Assembly: GCF_022919715.1 (NCBI RefSeq)
Contig: NZ_CP095042.1
Coordinates: 3,658,001 to 3,722,000, forward strand
DNA: 64,000 nt
Direction: 5' to 3'
Source: Agromyces sp. H17E-10
GTDB lineage: Bacteria > Actinomycetota > Actinomycetes > Actinomycetales > Microbacteriaceae
The notes beneath the pieces were generated by a model. The model was not told the origin of the DNA, did not search any database, and was given only the letters and a program-made list of their open reading frames with translations. Of this stretch, positions 31,386-41,133 are shown one piece after another. The stretch's first letter is position 1. Each line of letters begins with the position of its first letter. The translations under genes and the position numbers were made by a program.

Positions 31386-32174
31386 TCAGCCTCGCTGGGT
31401 GAGCACGATGGGGTCGCCGTCGGTCACGGCGATCGTGTGCTCCGAGTGCGCGCCGCGCGAGCCGTCGGCGCTGCGCAGCGTCCAGCCGTCGGGGTCGGTG
31501 AAGATCTCGTCGGTGGTCTCGAGCCACCACGGCTCGATCGCGATGACGAGGCCCGGCTTCAGGGGAAGACCGCGCCCCGGGCGGCCGCTGTTGGGCACAT
31601 GCGGGTCGCCGTGCATCGTGCGCCCGACGCCGTGTCCGCCGAAGTCGGTGTTGACGCGGTAGCCCGAGGCCTTCGCGACGTCGCCGATCGCTCGCGAGAT
31701 GTCGCCGATGCGGTTGCCCGGGCGAGCCGCGGCGATGCCGGCGGCGAGGGCGCGCTCGGTCGTCTCGATGAGGCGCAGGTCCTCCTCGCGCGGAGTGCCG
31801 ACGACGATCGATCGCGCGGAGTCGGCGACCCAGCCGTTCACGGAGGCGGCGAAGTCGACGCTCAGCAGGTCGCCGTCGCGCAGCTTGTAGTCGCGGGGCA
31901 GGCCGTGCAGCACCGCATCGTTCACCGACGTGCAGATGACCTTGCCGAAGGGGCTGGCGCCGAACGACGGGTGGTAGTCGATGTAGCAGCTCTCGGCGCC
32001 GGCATTGCGGATCATCTCGTGCGCGAGCGCGTCGAGTTCGAGCAGGTTGACGCCGACGGCTGCGGCCTTCGACGTCGCCTCGATGACGCTCGCGACGAAG
32101 CGGCCGGCGGGCCGCATCTCCTCGATCTCGGCGGGGGTCCTCAGTTCGATCACGCTCATCCTCTCCGAGTCCAT
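31386..32174 (-). CDS. map: Methionine aminopeptidase, type I
   Basis: This 262-residue M24A enzyme removes the initiator methionine. Visible ligands: Asp pair in LSVDFAASVNGWVADSA, His in GGHGVGRTMHGDPHVPN, and glutamates in VIAIEPWW and AHSEHTIAV. Starts at 32174 (chosen, with GGAG about 10 nt upstream) and 32159 (MSVIEL) are both possible. It lies 28 bp from the convergent nirD gene and is unrelated to the nitrogen cluster. Confidence 0.94.
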   Translation of the reverse strand: MDSERMSVIELRTPAEIEEMRPAGRFVASVIEATSKAAAVGVNLLELDALAHEMIRNAGAESCYIDYHPSFGASPFGKVICTSVNDAVLHGLPRDYKLRDGDLLSVDFAASVNGWVADSARSIVVGTPREEDLRLIETTERALAAGIAAARPGNRIGDISRAIGDVAKASGYRVNTDFGGHGVGRTMHGDPHVPNSGRPGRGLPLKPGLVIAIEPWWLETTDEIFTDPDGWTLRSADGSRGAHSEHTIAVTDGDPIVLTQRG

Positions 32175-32227
32175 TCTGGCGGCTCCGCCCTGAGTGAACA
32201 CCCGGCGCGCTCGCAGCCCGCCGGGAT

Positions 32228-32239
32228 TAGCCTTGGCAC
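32228..32239 (+). promoter_or_regulatory. -10-like hexamer 6 nt before a start codon (candidate leaderless gene)
   Basis: TAGCCT (32228-32233) fits TANNNT and lies exactly 6 nt before ATG 32240. There is no ribosome-binding site, so transcription probably begins at or next to the A of the start codon. Confidence 0.5.
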
Positions 32240-32746
32240 ATGCTCATCCGGCGCCTCTTCTACCGCTGGCAGTTCATCGCGATCATCGCGCTGCCGGTGT
32301 GGCTGCTCGTGGGCTGGGCGATCTTCGGCTCGGGCGGTTGGGGCACCCTGGGGCTCGTCATCGTCGTGCCGATCGCGTTCCTCACGCTCGGGGTCGTCGC
32401 GCTGCTCGTGAACGCGAGGCCGACCGTGCGCAGCGAACGCGCCGCCTCCTGGACCGACGTGGCGGTGCTCGGCCTCTGGCACGCGGCGATCATCGGCACC
32501 GGCTTCTACACCGGCTCGGCCCTGTTCGGCCTGCTCGCGGTCGTCGGAGCCGTCGCCGCGTTCTGGGTCGTGCTGTGGCAGCTCGTCCGAGACGGTGCGC
32601 GGCGCATGAACGCGTCGATGGCCGAGTTCGAGCGCGTCGCCGCCCAGCAGCAGGCCGGTTCGCCGACGGGGGATGCCGCGGGGCGTCGTCCTCCGTTCGA
32701 CGACGGCGACGGCGACGTGATCATCGTCCACGAGGTGCGCGACTGA
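32240..32746 (+). CDS. Small membrane protein of unknown function
   Basis: This 168-residue protein has about four membrane segments (roughly residues 11-29, 33-58, 77-95 and 98-116). The polar C-terminal tail includes NASMAEFERVAAQQQAG and an acidic end. I do not recognise a family. It has no Shine-Dalgarno sequence and probably forms a leaderless transcript. It sits alone between map and rplS. Confidence 0.75.
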   Translation: MLIRRLFYRWQFIAIIALPVWLLVGWAIFGSGGWGTLGLVIVVPIAFLTLGVVALLVNARPTVRSERAASWTDVAVLGLWHAAIIGTGFYTGSALFGLLAVVGAVAAFWVVLWQLVRDGARRMNASMAEFERVAAQQQAGSPTGDAAGRRPPFDDGDGDVIIVHEVRD

Positions 32747-32785
32747 GCCGACGGACGTCGGCGCCGAGGCATCCCCCTCGCCGCT

Positions 32786-32962
32786 TTGGCTGTCGGGCCG
32801 TCGGCATGGCACAATAGAGGATTGTGCCGCTGCAGGAGTGATCCTGCCGACGACTCTGCCTCCGGGGAGCATGCGACGCACGGTCACCGTGCGAGGCGGC
32901 ACCAGACACTTTCCCATCAAGATCCGCGTTCGACCGGTGGCGGGCGCAGAGAGCGAATCATC
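32786..32962 (+). promoter_or_regulatory. rplS promoter and 5' leader
   Basis: TTGGCT (32786-32791), 18 bp, and CACAAT (32810-32815) form a likely promoter. The leader of about 140 nt contains a hairpin GCAGGA-GTGA-TCCTGC (32832-32847) and the palindrome GCACGGT-C-ACCGTGC (32878-32892). Leaders of L19 genes can be autoregulatory in other bacteria; here that is only a possibility. Confidence 0.5.
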
Positions 32963-33310
32963 ATGCACATCCTCGACCATGTCGACGCGGCGAGTCTGCG
33001 GTCGGACATCCCCGACTTCCGCGCGGGCGACACCGTCAAGGTGCACGTCAACATCATCGAAGGCACGCGCTCGCGTATCCAGGTCTTCCAGGGCGTCGTC
33101 ATCGGCCGCTCGGGCGAAGGCGTCCGCGAGACCTTCACGGTCCGCAAGGTCAGCTTCCAGGTCGGCGTCGAGCGCAAGTTCCCGGTGCACTCGCCGGTCA
33201 TCGACCACATCGAGGTCGTGACCCGCGGCGACGTGCGTCGCGCGAAGCTCTACTACCTGCGCAAGCTGCGCGGCAAGAAGGCGAAGATCAAGGAGAAGCG
33301 CGACGCCTGA
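32963..33310 (+). CDS. rplS: 50S ribosomal protein L19
   Basis: This 115-residue protein has the L19 core [40 protein letters not shown] and the basic end [18 protein letters not shown]19 lies at the 30S-50S interface. Rank and size are normal. It has its own promoter and leader and is followed by a perfect 14-bp hairpin before lepB. Confidence 0.97.
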   Translation: MHILDHVDAASLRSDIPDFRAGDTVKVHVNIIEGTRSRIQVFQGVVIGRSGEGVRETFTVRKVSFQVGVERKFPVHSPVIDHIEVVTRGDVRRAKLYYLRKLRGKKAKIKEKRDA

Positions 33311-33349
33311 TCCGGCGCGCGCGAATCGCGGTTCGCCGCGAACTCCGAA

Positions 33350-33384
33350 CCGAGCTCCCCACCATAGACTGGTGGGGAGCTCGG
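33350..33384 (+). terminator. Perfect 14-bp hairpin between rplS and lepB
   Basis: CCGAGCTCCCCACC (33350-33363) pairs with GGTGGGGAGCTCGG (33371-33384) around ATAGACT. It can serve as the rplS terminator or attenuator, though no U-tract follows. The loop holds TAGACT, a good -10 hexamer for lepB, 22 nt before its start. Confidence 0.6.
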
Positions 33385-33392
33385 GCGGTTAA

Positions 33393-34136
33393 ATGACAGA
33401 AGACACCACCACGCGTGAAGACCACGCGGGTACGGCGACGAAACGCCGGCAACGCGGCATCCTCCTCTTCCTGAGAGATCTGCTCGTCATCTTCGTGGTG
33501 GCGGTGCTGGTGTCGTTCCTCATCAAGACGTTCCTCATCCGATCGTTCTTCATCCCGTCGCAGTCGATGGAGGAGACGCTCGTGAAGGACGACCGCATCA
33601 TCGTCAACCAGCTCGAACCCGAGCTCATGCCGATCTCCCGCGGTGACGTCGTCGTCTTCAAGGATCCGGGCGGTTGGCTTCCGGCCCGACCCGAGGTGCA
33701 GCAGCCGCCGCTCGTCGCGGCCGTCGACTGGTTCCTCGCGTTCGTGGGCCTCAGCGCACCCGATTCGAACGACCACCTCGTGAAGCGCGTCATCGGCCTG
33801 CCGGGCGACCACGTCACGTGCTGCAACGCCCTCGGGCAGATGAGCGTCAACGGCGTGCCGCTCGACGAGCCGTACATCTTCCTGCCGCCGGGCGAGTCGA
33901 AGGCCTCGCAGGTCGACTTCGACGAGGTCGTTCCCGACGACTCGCTCTGGGTCATGGGCGACAACCGCAACAACTCCAAGGACTCCCGCTACAACGCCGA
34001 CACGCCGACGAAGGGCTTCGTGCCGATCGAGAACGTCGTCGGGCGGGCGTTCGTCGTCAGCTGGCCGGTCTCGCACTGGGCCTGGCTCGACAACTACCCG
34101 CAGGTCTTCGAGGGCGTCGACGAAGGCACCGGCTGA
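33393..34136 (+). CDS. lepB: Signal peptidase I
   Basis: This 247-residue protein has one N-terminal membrane segment (about 23-45), then the catalytic Ser58 in FIPSQSMEETL and Lys131 in DHLVKRVIGLPGD. The MGDNRNNSKDSR motif closes the active-site domain. It removes signal peptides outside the membrane. There is no strong ribosome-binding site: the hairpin ends only 8 nt before the ATG and could affect access. The stop overlaps rnhB (TGATG). Confidence 0.95.
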   Translation: MTEDTTTREDHAGTATKRRQRGILLFLRDLLVIFVVAVLVSFLIKTFLIRSFFIPSQSMEETLVKDDRIIVNQLEPELMPISRGDVVVFKDPGGWLPARPEVQQPPLVAAVDWFLAFVGLSAPDSNDHLVKRVIGLPGDHVTCCNALGQMSVNGVPLDEPYIFLPPGESKASQVDFDEVVPDDSLWVMGDNRNNSKDSRYNADTPTKGFVPIENVVGRAFVVSWPVSHWAWLDNYPQVFEGVDEGTG

Positions 34137-34822
34137 TGCCCAAGCAGGCGATCCCGAACCTCAAGCTCGAGCGAGAGCTCTTCGACGAGGGAGCTCCCTT
34201 CGTGCTCGCGTGCGACGAGGTCGGTCGCGGCGCCCTGGCCGGTCCTGTGACCGTCGGACTCGTCGTCATCGACCCGACCGTGCGCCGCATGCCGACGGGC
34301 CTGCGCGACTCGAAGCTCATGACCGAGCCGCGTCGCGAGGCCATGGCGCCGCGCGCGACCGCATGGGTCGCGGCCGCCGCGGTGGGGGAGGCGTCGGCGA
34401 ACGAGATCGACGAGCTCGGCATCATGGCGTGCCTCGGTCTCGCCGGCGCTCGGGCGCTCGCGTCGCTGCCGCCCGAGCTCGCCGTCGCGGTGCGTGGTGC
34501 GCCGCTCATCCTCGACGGCAACCACGACTGGCTGAGTGCCTCGATCGAGTATCGTGCGCGCGTGCGCACCCGCATCAAGGCCGACCGCGACTGCGCGTCG
34601 GTCGCCGCGGCATCGGTCATCGCGAAGGTGCATCGCGACGGTGGGATGCGACAGGCGCACGTCTCGACCCCCTTGTACTCGTGGGACGAGAACAAGGGCT
34701 ACTCGAGCCGCGCGCACTTCGCCGCCCTCGAGGAGCACGGGCCGAGCGACCTGCACCGGCTCACCTGGCTGCACGAGCGCGAGCCCGAGGCGCCGGCGCT
34801 GTTCGAGCTCGGCGTAGGATGA
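34136..34822 (+). CDS. rnhB: Ribonuclease HII
   Basis: This 228-residue enzyme cuts RNA in RNA-DNA hybrids and single ribonucleotides in DNA. The active site is visible as Asp27-Glu28 in CDEVGRG, Asp in ILDGNHDWL, and KADRDCASVAAASVIAKV. ATG 34136 overlaps the lepB stop. The lepB-rnhB-DUF2469 order is conserved in actinobacteria. Confidence 0.95.
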   Translation: MPKQAIPNLKLERELFDEGAPFVLACDEVGRGALAGPVTVGLVVIDPTVRRMPTGLRDSKLMTEPRREAMAPRATAWVAAAAVGEASANEIDELGIMACLGLAGARALASLPPELAVAVRGAPLILDGNHDWLSASIEYRARVRTRIKADRDCASVAAASVIAKVHRDGGMRQAHVSTPLYSWDENKGYSSRAHFAALEEHGPSDLHRLTWLHEREPEAPALFELGVG

Positions 34823-34828
34823 ATCGCG

Positions 34829-35152
34829 ATGGATGAAGACGAGTTCGAAGACTACGACCGCGAGGTCGAGCTGGCCCTGTACCGCGAGTACCGCGACATC
34901 GTCTCGCAGTTCAAGTACGTGGTCGAGACCGAGCGACGGTTCTACCTCGCGAACGAGGTCGAGCTCGTGCGCCGCGACACCGAGCACGACTTCTACTTCG
35001 AGCTCACCATGAAAGACGTGTGGGTCTGGGACGTCTACCGTGCCGACCGCTTCGTGAAGAGCGTTCGCGTGCTGACGTTCAAGGACGTCAACGTCGAAGA
35101 GCTCGCGACCCGCGAGTTCGAGCTGCCGAAGGAGCTCGCGCTCGACGAGTGA
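34829..35152 (+). CDS. DUF2469 family protein
   Basis: This 107-residue acidic protein contains EDYDREVELALYREYRD, YVVETERRFYLANEVEL and VWDVYRADRFVKSVRV, the core of DUF2469, found next to rnhB across actinobacteria. Its biochemical role is not known. It starts 6 nt after rnhB. Confidence 0.9.
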   Translation: MDEDEFEDYDREVELALYREYRDIVSQFKYVVETERRFYLANEVELVRRDTEHDFYFELTMKDVWVWDVYRADRFVKSVRVLTFKDVNVEELATREFELPKELALDE

Positions 35153-35196
35153 GCGCCGACCGACGCGCGCGCGCCGGTGTACCGTCCGTCCGACCG

Positions 35197-36465
35197 TCAT
35201 CGGCGGACGACCCGTCGGGTCCAGAGACCGCCGACGTCGCGTCGCGCCAGCCCTTCGGCCTCGAGCCCGGGCAGCACGGCCATCACGTGACCGGGTGACA
35301 TCCCGCTCAGCCGGGCGATGTCGTCGACGCTTCGGGCGGAACGCGTGCTGAGCGCGTCGAGCACCCGAACGCCGTCGGGGCCGGGCTCGGCAGCGGGACG
35401 GGTCGGGCCGGCGTCGCCGGCCGTGCCCGTGCCCGCCACGGCGCGTGCGTCGATGCTCGTGCCGATGCGCGAGGCGAGCTCGGCCATCTGTGCGGCATCG
35501 ACGACGCAGGTCGCGTCGCGTTCGCGGAACAGGCGATGGCAGCCCGCCGATGCCGGACTCGTGACCGGGCCGGGCACCGCGCCCAGCGGCCGGCCCAGGT
35601 CGGTCGCGTGCGACGCCGTGTTGAGCGATCCCGACCGCAGTCCGGCCTCGAGCACGACGGTCGCGTCGCCCGTCGCCGCGATCAGCCGGTTGCGCTGGAG
35701 GAATCGCCACTTGGAGGGCGATGTGCCGCAGGCGACCTCGGAGTAGACGGCACCGGTCTCGGCGATGCGGGAGAGCAGGGTCTCGTGCCCGCTGGGGTAG
35801 TAGCGGTCGATGCCACCGGCGAGGAACGCGATCGTCGTGCCGTCGCTCGCGAGCGCGGCACGGTGCGCCGTGCCGTCGATGCCATACGCGCCGCCGGAGA
35901 TGATCGCGAACCCGCGATCCACGAGGCCGGCCGACGCCTCTGCGGTGACATGCTGCCCGTACCCCGTCGCCGCACGTGCGCCGACGAGCGAGATGGCCGC
36001 CTCGGCCTCGGCGAGGGCACCCGGGCGGCCGCGCACCCACAGCCCGAGCGGTGCTGCCGCTCCGAGGTCGTCGAGACGCCACGGCCATTCGGCGTCGCCC
36101 GGCACCACGAGCCGCGCGCCGACGCGAGCCGCCTGCACGAGGGAGCGGGCGAACTCCCCGTCATCGAGGCGGGGCTGCCACCGCTTGAACGCCTGCACGG
36201 CCTGTTGGATGCTGGTCGCGTCGCCGTCGCGACCCAGCGCGCTCGCGAGGTCCGAAGGGCCGGCACCGTCGACGATGAGGTCGACGGTCGCTCGGGCGCC
36301 CACCGCTGCGACGGCTCGGCCGAGCACGACGTCTCCCGGCTCCGAGAGGAACCCGAGGAGGGCGCGGGCCTCGGCCTCCGCCCGTCGCTCGTCACCGTCG
36401 CGCGTGCTGCCGCGGATCGCGTCGAACGTCGTCGCATCGAGCGCTCGGATTCCAGTGGTGTTCAT
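35197..36465 (-). CDS. dprA: DNA-processing protein DprA
   Basis: This 422-residue protein has an N-terminal helical part, a central Rossmann-like DprA/Smf domain (SLVGARAATGYGQHVT, IISGGAYGIDGTAHRAAL, FLAGGIDRYYPSGH, SEVACGTSPSKWRFLQRNR) and a C-terminal winged helix (VLDALSTRSARSVDDIARL). DprA loads RecA on incoming single-stranded DNA. It overlaps comM by 4 bp. An acidic/Ala-rich linker near residue 340 joins the last two domains. Confidence 0.93.
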   Translation of the reverse strand: MNTTGIRALDATTFDAIRGSTRDGDERRAEAEARALLGFLSEPGDVVLGRAVAAVGARATVDLIVDGAGPSDLASALGRDGDATSIQQAVQAFKRWQPRLDDGEFARSLVQAARVGARLVVPGDAEWPWRLDDLGAAAPLGLWVRGRPGALAEAEAAISLVGARAATGYGQHVTAEASAGLVDRGFAIISGGAYGIDGTAHRAALASDGTTIAFLAGGIDRYYPSGHETLLSRIAETGAVYSEVACGTSPSKWRFLQRNRLIAATGDATVVLEAGLRSGSLNTASHATDLGRPLGAVPGPVTSPASAGCHRLFRERDATCVVDAAQMAELASRIGTSIDARAVAGTGTAGDAGPTRPAAEPGPDGVRVLDALSTRSARSVDDIARLSGMSPGHVMAVLPGLEAEGLARRDVGGLWTRRVVRR

Positions 36466-37997
36466 GCTTCGGCTCCGGTCTTGAAGAAGCTCGCGCGGCC
36501 GACGTGCTCCGCGCCCGGACGCGCTGCGCCCGTGAGGTCGGCGAGGGACCACGCGACCTTGAGGATGCGGTCGTACCCGCGCATCGTGATCGCGCCGAGC
36601 TCGAGCATCCGGTCGATGCCCTTCGTCGCGTGACCACCGGGGTGCAGACGACCCGCTCCACGGAGCCAGGGGCCCGGAACCTGCGCGTTCGTGCGCCACG
36701 GTGTGCCGCGCAGCCGATCGGCTGCCGCGTGCCGCGCCTCGGTGACGCGCCGTCGCGCCTCGGCGGTCGAGATCGTCGACCCGTCGCCGCCCATGCGCAT
36801 CGCCGCCACCGAGATGCGCGGCACCCGCAACTGCAGGTCGATGCGGTCGAGGAGCGGACCCGACAGACGCGCGAGGTACCGGCGCTGCACGATCGGCGCG
36901 CAGGTGCACTCGCTCGTGCCCGCGTTGCCGCACGGGCACGGGTTGGAGGCGAGCACGAGCTGGAAGCGCGCCGGGAAGGTCGCGACGGCGTTCGCACGAT
37001 GGATGGAGATCATGCCCGACTCGATCGGCTGGCGGAGCACGTCGAGCACCGCACGGGGAAACTCGGGCGCCTCGTCGAGGAAGAGCACGCCGTGCGTCGC
37101 TCGGGCGGCCGCGCCGGGGCGGATCAACCGACTGCCGCCGCCCACGATCGCCGCGGCGGTCGCCGTGTGATGCGGAGCCTCGAACGGCGGCCTGAACGAG
37201 AGCGAGCCGTTCGGCCTGAGCCCGGCGAGCGAGCGGATCGAGGCGACCTCGAGCGCCTCGTCGGCGTCGAGGTCGGGCAGCAGCCCCGGTAGTCGGGCGG
37301 CGAGCATCGTCTTGCCCGCGCCGGGCGGCCCGAGGAGCGACAGATGGTGCCCGCCCGCCGCAGCGACGAGCATCGCGTCGACGGCGTCGGTGTTGCCGGC
37401 GACGTCGGCGAGATCGCCGGGCGGCTCGACCGCGAACTCTTCGACGGGCGGGGCGAGCACCGGTTCGGCCTCGCAGGGCGGGTAGGCGGCGCCGTGCCAG
37501 ATCGCCGCCTCGAGGAGCGAGGCCACGCCGACGACCCGCACCCCGGGAACGAGAGCGGCCTCCGCGGCGTTGGCGGTCGGCACCATGACGAGGTCGTGAC
37601 CGGCCCGGGCCGCTGCGCGGACGGCGGGCAGGATGCCGTCGATCGGGCGGAGACGCCCGTCGAGCCCGAGCTCGCCGAGGTGCACGACGCGGTCGATCGA
37701 TGCGGCGGGCACCTCGCCGGCCGCGCCGAGGCACGCGAGGGCGATCGCCAGGTCGAACCCCGACCCGTGCTTCGGGAGTGCTGCAGGGGAGAGGTTCACC
37801 GTGAGCCGGCGAGTCGGCAACGGGCAGCCGGCGTTGCTGGCGGCCGAGCGCACCCGGTCGCGGGCCTCGCCGAGTGCGGCGTCGGGCAGTCCGATGATGA
37901 CCACGGCGGGCAGCTGGGACGACAGGTCGGCCTCGACCTCGACGATGGAACCCGTGAGTCCGAGCAGGGCGACCGAGCGGGTACGTGCGACCGCCAT
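36462..37997 (-). CDS. comM: YifB/ComM-family Mg-chelatase-like AAA+ ATPase
   Basis: This 511-residue protein begins with a Lon-S5-like domain ([41 protein letters not shown]), followed by a AAA+ module with Walker [17 protein letters not shown] and Walker [12 protein letters not shown]. It contains the four-cysteine stretch [15 protein letters not shown]. ComM is a branch-migration helicase that helps integrate donor DNA. It is coupled to yraN before it (TGATG) and dprA after it (ATGA). Confidence 0.93.
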   Translation of the reverse strand: MAVARTRSVALLGLTGSIVEVEADLSSQLPAVVIIGLPDAALGEARDRVRSAASNAGCPLPTRRLTVNLSPAALPKHGSGFDLAIALACLGAAGEVPAASIDRVVHLGELGLDGRLRPIDGILPAVRAAARAGHDLVMVPTANAAEAALVPGVRVVGVASLLEAAIWHGAAYPPCEAEPVLAPPVEEFAVEPPGDLADVAGNTDAVDAMLVAAAGGHHLSLLGPPGAGKTMLAARLPGLLPDLDADEALEVASIRSLAGLRPNGSLSFRPPFEAPHHTATAAAIVGGGSRLIRPGAAARATHGVLFLDEAPEFPRAVLDVLRQPIESGMISIHRANAVATFPARFQLVLASNPCPCGNAGTSECTCAPIVQRRYLARLSGPLLDRIDLQLRVPRISVAAMRMGGDGSTISTAEARRRVTEARHAAADRLRGTPWRTNAQVPGPWLRGAGRLHPGGHATKGIDRMLELGAITMRGYDRILKVAWSLADLTGAARPGAEHVGRASFFKTGAEA

Positions 37998-38353
37998 CAG
38001 CTCACCCCTTCCAGGTGCTCGATCGTGACCGGCCCCGAGCGGGGCAGGATGACCGAGACGGCGTCGACGCGGATGAGTTCGGCGTGTACGCCCGATTCCT
38101 CGCACCACGCGGCGGCGAGCCGGCGCAGCCGGGCGAGCTTGCGCAGTGTGATCGATTCGAACGGATGGCCGTAGCCGTCGCCGGAGCGGGTCTTCACCTC
38201 GACGAACACGAGCGTCGTGCCTGTCGTCGCGATCAGGTCGAGCTCGCCGTGCCGGCACCGCCAGTTGCGGTCGACGACGGTCATGCCCGCGGCCTCGAGA
38301 TGCAAGGCGGCGAGATGCTCGCCGCGTCGGCCCAGCTCCGTGTTGTGGCTCAT
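37997..38353 (-). CDS. yraN: YraN/UPF0102 family nuclease-fold protein
   Basis: This 118-residue protein has a restriction-endonuclease-like core: [28 protein letters not shown] and [11 protein letters not shown], where the E, D and ExK residues would bind a metal. ATG 38353 is chosen because GGAGGTG lies 6 nt upstream; ATG 38359 falls too close to it. It is the first gene of yraN-comM-dprA. Confidence 0.92.
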   Translation of the reverse strand: MSHNTELGRRGEHLAALHLEAAGMTVVDRNWRCRHGELDLIATTGTTLVFVEVKTRSGDGYGHPFESITLRKLARLRRLAAAWCEESGVHAELIRVDAVSVILPRSGPVTIEHLEGVS

Positions 38354-38528
38354 CGTCATCACCTCCGCACCCAGCGTCGACGCTGCCGAGCGGGTGAACC
38401 GGGCCCCTGCGGTCTTCGGTGGACGGATCCCGCGACGCCCCGGCTGTGGAGGACGGGTCGCTCGGCACGCCCGGCCGCGTCGGCGGTGGTGTCCCAGGCC
38501 CCGTCTAGGCTTTCGTCGAGGAGGTCCC

Positions 38529-39431
38529 GTGTACCCACGACTGGGCCGGTACCCGGCCGCACAGACCGTCATCGCGCACGTGAGCGACACCCACCTGCTC
38601 GCGGGGGGTGCGCCGCTCGGCGGGGTCGCCGACACGGTGGGCGCACTCGACCAGGCCGCTGCGCAGCTGCGCCGGCTCGGCTCGGGCCTCGACGCGATCG
38701 TCGTGACGGGCGACGTCGCCGATCTCGGCGAGCCCGACGCGTACGTCCGGGCGAAGTCGGCACTCGAACCGGTCGCGGCCGAGACGGGTGCACGCCTCGT
38801 CTGGGTCATGGGCAATCACGACGAACGGGCCGCCTTCCGCGCCGAACTGCTCGGCGAACCGGCGACCGACGACCCGGTGCACCAGGTGGTCGACGTCGAC
38901 GGGCTCCGCATCGTCGCGCTCGACTCGAGCGTGCCCGGCTATCATCACGGCGAGCTGGATGCCGCTTCGCTCGCGTGGCTCGACGGCGTGCTGTCGACGC
39001 CGGCGCCGCGCGGCACGGTGCTCGCCCTCCACCATGCGCCGATTCCGACGCCGCTCGCGCTCATGGACCTGCTCGAGCTCCGGGGGCAGGCCGAGCTCGC
39101 CGAGGTGGTCGGCGGTCGCGACGTGCGGCTCATCCTCGGCGGCCACCTGCACTACTCGACGCAGGGCAGCTTCGCGGGCATCCCCGTCGCCGTCGCGGGA
39201 GCGACGGCGTACACGATGGACCTGTCGGCCCCGCCGCGCGAGCTCGTCGGCGTCGACGGCGGCCGCTCGTTCTCGCTCGTCCACGTCTACGACGACTCGA
39301 TCACCAGTTCGGTCGTGCCGCTCCCGTCCGCAGCCGTCGTGACGCGGTTCGACGAGGCGTTCCTCGCCGAGATCGAGTCCCTCGGGGCCGAGGGTCGCAT
39401 CGACCGCTTCTCGCGCAAGCCGTCGTCATGA
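38529..39431 (+). CDS. Metallophosphoesterase, 3',5'-cyclic-nucleotide phosphodiesterase (CpdA) type
   Basis: This 300-residue calcineurin-like enzyme has all five metal motifs: [32 protein letters not shown] and LGGHLHYS. The set and length match class III cyclic-nucleotide phosphodiesterases, although other phosphodiesters remain possible. GTG 38529 follows GAGGAGG. A TAGGCT hexamer at 38506-38511 may be its -10. The stop overlaps xerC (ATGA). Confidence 0.85.
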   Translation: MYPRLGRYPAAQTVIAHVSDTHLLAGGAPLGGVADTVGALDQAAAQLRRLGSGLDAIVVTGDVADLGEPDAYVRAKSALEPVAAETGARLVWVMGNHDERAAFRAELLGEPATDDPVHQVVDVDGLRIVALDSSVPGYHHGELDAASLAWLDGVLSTPAPRGTVLALHHAPIPTPLALMDLLELRGQAELAEVVGGRDVRLILGGHLHYSTQGSFAGIPVAVAGATAYTMDLSAPPRELVGVDGGRSFSLVHVYDDSITSSVVPLPSAAVVTRFDEAFLAEIESLGAEGRIDRFSRKPSS

Positions 39432-40387
39432 GGCTCGACGCGGCGATCGACGACTACCTCGGTCACGTCAGGGCCGAGCGGGGCTACTCCGAGCACACGG
39501 TCGCCGCCTACCGCTCCGATCTCGTGGATCTGGCGGGGTTCGCCGAGTCTCACGGCGCCGTCGAGGCGGGCGATCTCGACCTCGCACTGCTGCGGGATTG
39601 GCTCTGGGCGGCGACCGAGCGCGGCCTCGCGCGATCGAGCATCGCGAGGCGGGCGGCATCTGCACGAGGCCTGACCGCCTGGCTCGCGCGTCGGGGCGAG
39701 CTCCCCGCCGATCCCGGTGTTCGCCTGCGCGCTCCCCGTGCCCAGCGGGCACTGCCGCGGGTGGTCGCCGCGCCGGCGCTGGGCGACGCGCTCGCCGCCC
39801 TCGAGACGCGCGCCGTCGAGACCGGCGACCCGATCGCCGCCCGCGACAGCGCGATCGCCGAACTGCTGTACGCGTCGGCCCTGCGCGTCTCGGAGCTCGT
39901 CGGCATCGATCGCGACCGGCTCGATCGGCGGCGTCGTACGGTGCGGGTGCTCGGCAAGGGGTCGAAGGAGCGGGTCGTCCCCTACGGTGCCCCTGCCGCG
40001 CGGGCCCTCGACCGCTACCTCGATGTCGCGCGCGCCGAGATCCTCGCCGCCGCCGACGAGCGTCGCGCGGCCGCGCGAGCGGGTGCGCCGGGGTCGGCCG
40101 GCGCATCGACCGAGGCCGTGTTCGTCGGCGTCCGCGGCGGCCGGATGGGCACTCGAAGCGTCTACCGGCTCGTCGCGGGACTCCTCGCGGAGATCCCGGG
40201 CACGGGTCCGAGCGGCCCGCATGCCTTCCGGCACACGGCCGCGACCCATCTCCTCGACGGGGGAGCCGACCTTCGCGCGGTGCAGGAGTTCCTCGGCCAC
40301 GCGAGCCTCGGCACCACGCAGATCTACACGCACGTCTCGGCCGAACGCCTGAAGGAGAGCTACCGCACCGCGCACCCGCGAGCGTGA
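39428..40387 (+). CDS. xerC: Tyrosine recombinase XerC
   Basis: This 319-residue recombinase has a SAM-like N-terminal domain (residues 1-95) and a catalytic domain with Arg153 (SALRVSEL), Lys in [31 protein letters not shown] and nucleophile Tyr300. It resolves chromosome dimers at dif sites. An extra Ala/Arg-rich loop of about 25 residues lies around residues 198-225. Housekeeping neighbours and lack of phage genes favour XerC over a phage integrase. Confidence 0.9.
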   Translation: MRLDAAIDDYLGHVRAERGYSEHTVAAYRSDLVDLAGFAESHGAVEAGDLDLALLRDWLWAATERGLARSSIARRAASARGLTAWLARRGELPADPGVRLRAPRAQRALPRVVAAPALGDALAALETRAVETGDPIAARDSAIAELLYASALRVSELVGIDRDRLDRRRRTVRVLGKGSKERVVPYGAPAARALDRYLDVARAEILAAADERRAAARAGAPGSAGASTEAVFVGVRGGRMGTRSVYRLVAGLLAEIPGTGPSGPHAFRHTAATHLLDGGADLRAVQEFLGHASLGTTQIYTHVSAERLKESYRTAHPRA

Positions 40388-40459
40388 GGCACCCGTTCAC
40401 GACCACTCACGCGAGTTTGCGCACCCGCGCGAGGAACCCGAACGCGCACCGGGCCCCGT

Positions 40460-41056
40460 TCAGTCGAGCGGCAGCAGCACCGATCGGGGCAAGCCGCCGA
40501 AGAACAGGAACGGCGAGACGTACTCGCCGTCGACGCGAATGCCGAAGTGCACGCAGTCGCCTTCGCAGTGCCCGCCGCGGTCGACGGTTCCGATCACGTC
40601 GCCGGCGGCGAGCACATCGCCCTGCTCCACCAGCGCGTCGACCGGTTCGATCGAGCTGATCACACCGTCGCCGTGATCGATCGACACCACGCCACGGCCT
40701 GCGACCATGCCCGCGAAGCGCACCGTGCCGCCCGCGGCGGCGACGACCTGTGCGCCCGTCGTCGCCGCGAGATCGATGCCGCGATGGCCCGCCGCGTACG
40801 GCGTCGGCGGAGCTCGGAACGGGGCCACGACCCGCACCGGCGCGGGAGCCGGCCAGATCCACTGCAGTGGGAAGCGGGCCGCCCGTCGGGCGCCGTCGTC
40901 GACGACATCGAGCCCGACCGCCGATGCCGTGGGCGGCGACGCCGAGCCGAGCGCGGCGAGCGGCCCGACGACCAGGAGGCTGAGCAGGGCGACGACGGCC
41001 CAGGAGGCCCGGCGACGTCGCGAACGACGCCGTGCATCACGATCGTGATCATTCAT
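40460..41056 (-). CDS. M23-family peptidoglycan peptidase-like protein
   Basis: This 198-residue protein has a basic start, one membrane segment or signal anchor (about 18-45) and a LytM-type domain. The first metal motif is GHRGIDLA (HxxxD). The second, normally HxH, reads DCVHFGI, so the first His is Cys. A Cys pair (GHCEGDCV) lies beside it. CxHFG/CxHWG variants occur in actinobacterial M23 proteins, so activity is uncertain rather than excluded. It is convergent with xerC and divergent from rpsB. Confidence 0.82.
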   Translation of the reverse strand: MNDHDRDARRRSRRRRASWAVVALLSLLVVGPLAALGSASPPTASAVGLDVVDDGARRAARFPLQWIWPAPAPVRVVAPFRAPPTPYAAGHRGIDLAATTGAQVVAAAGGTVRFAGMVAGRGVVSIDHGDGVISSIEPVDALVEQGDVLAAGDVIGTVDRGGHCEGDCVHFGIRVDGEYVSPFLFFGGLPRSVLLPLD

Positions 41057-41133
41057 GCGCCGATCGTGGCGCGGCCACGAGGCATCCGGCCTGCGTCGAC
41101 CGCCCGATGTGGACGGTGCGAGCCCGCGCGCGG

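Noticed and set aside
39428..40387. Tyrosine recombinase as a mobile-element integrase
   Set aside because: Length and motifs fit XerC, the neighbours are housekeeping genes, and there are no phage genes, att repeats or flanking tRNA.
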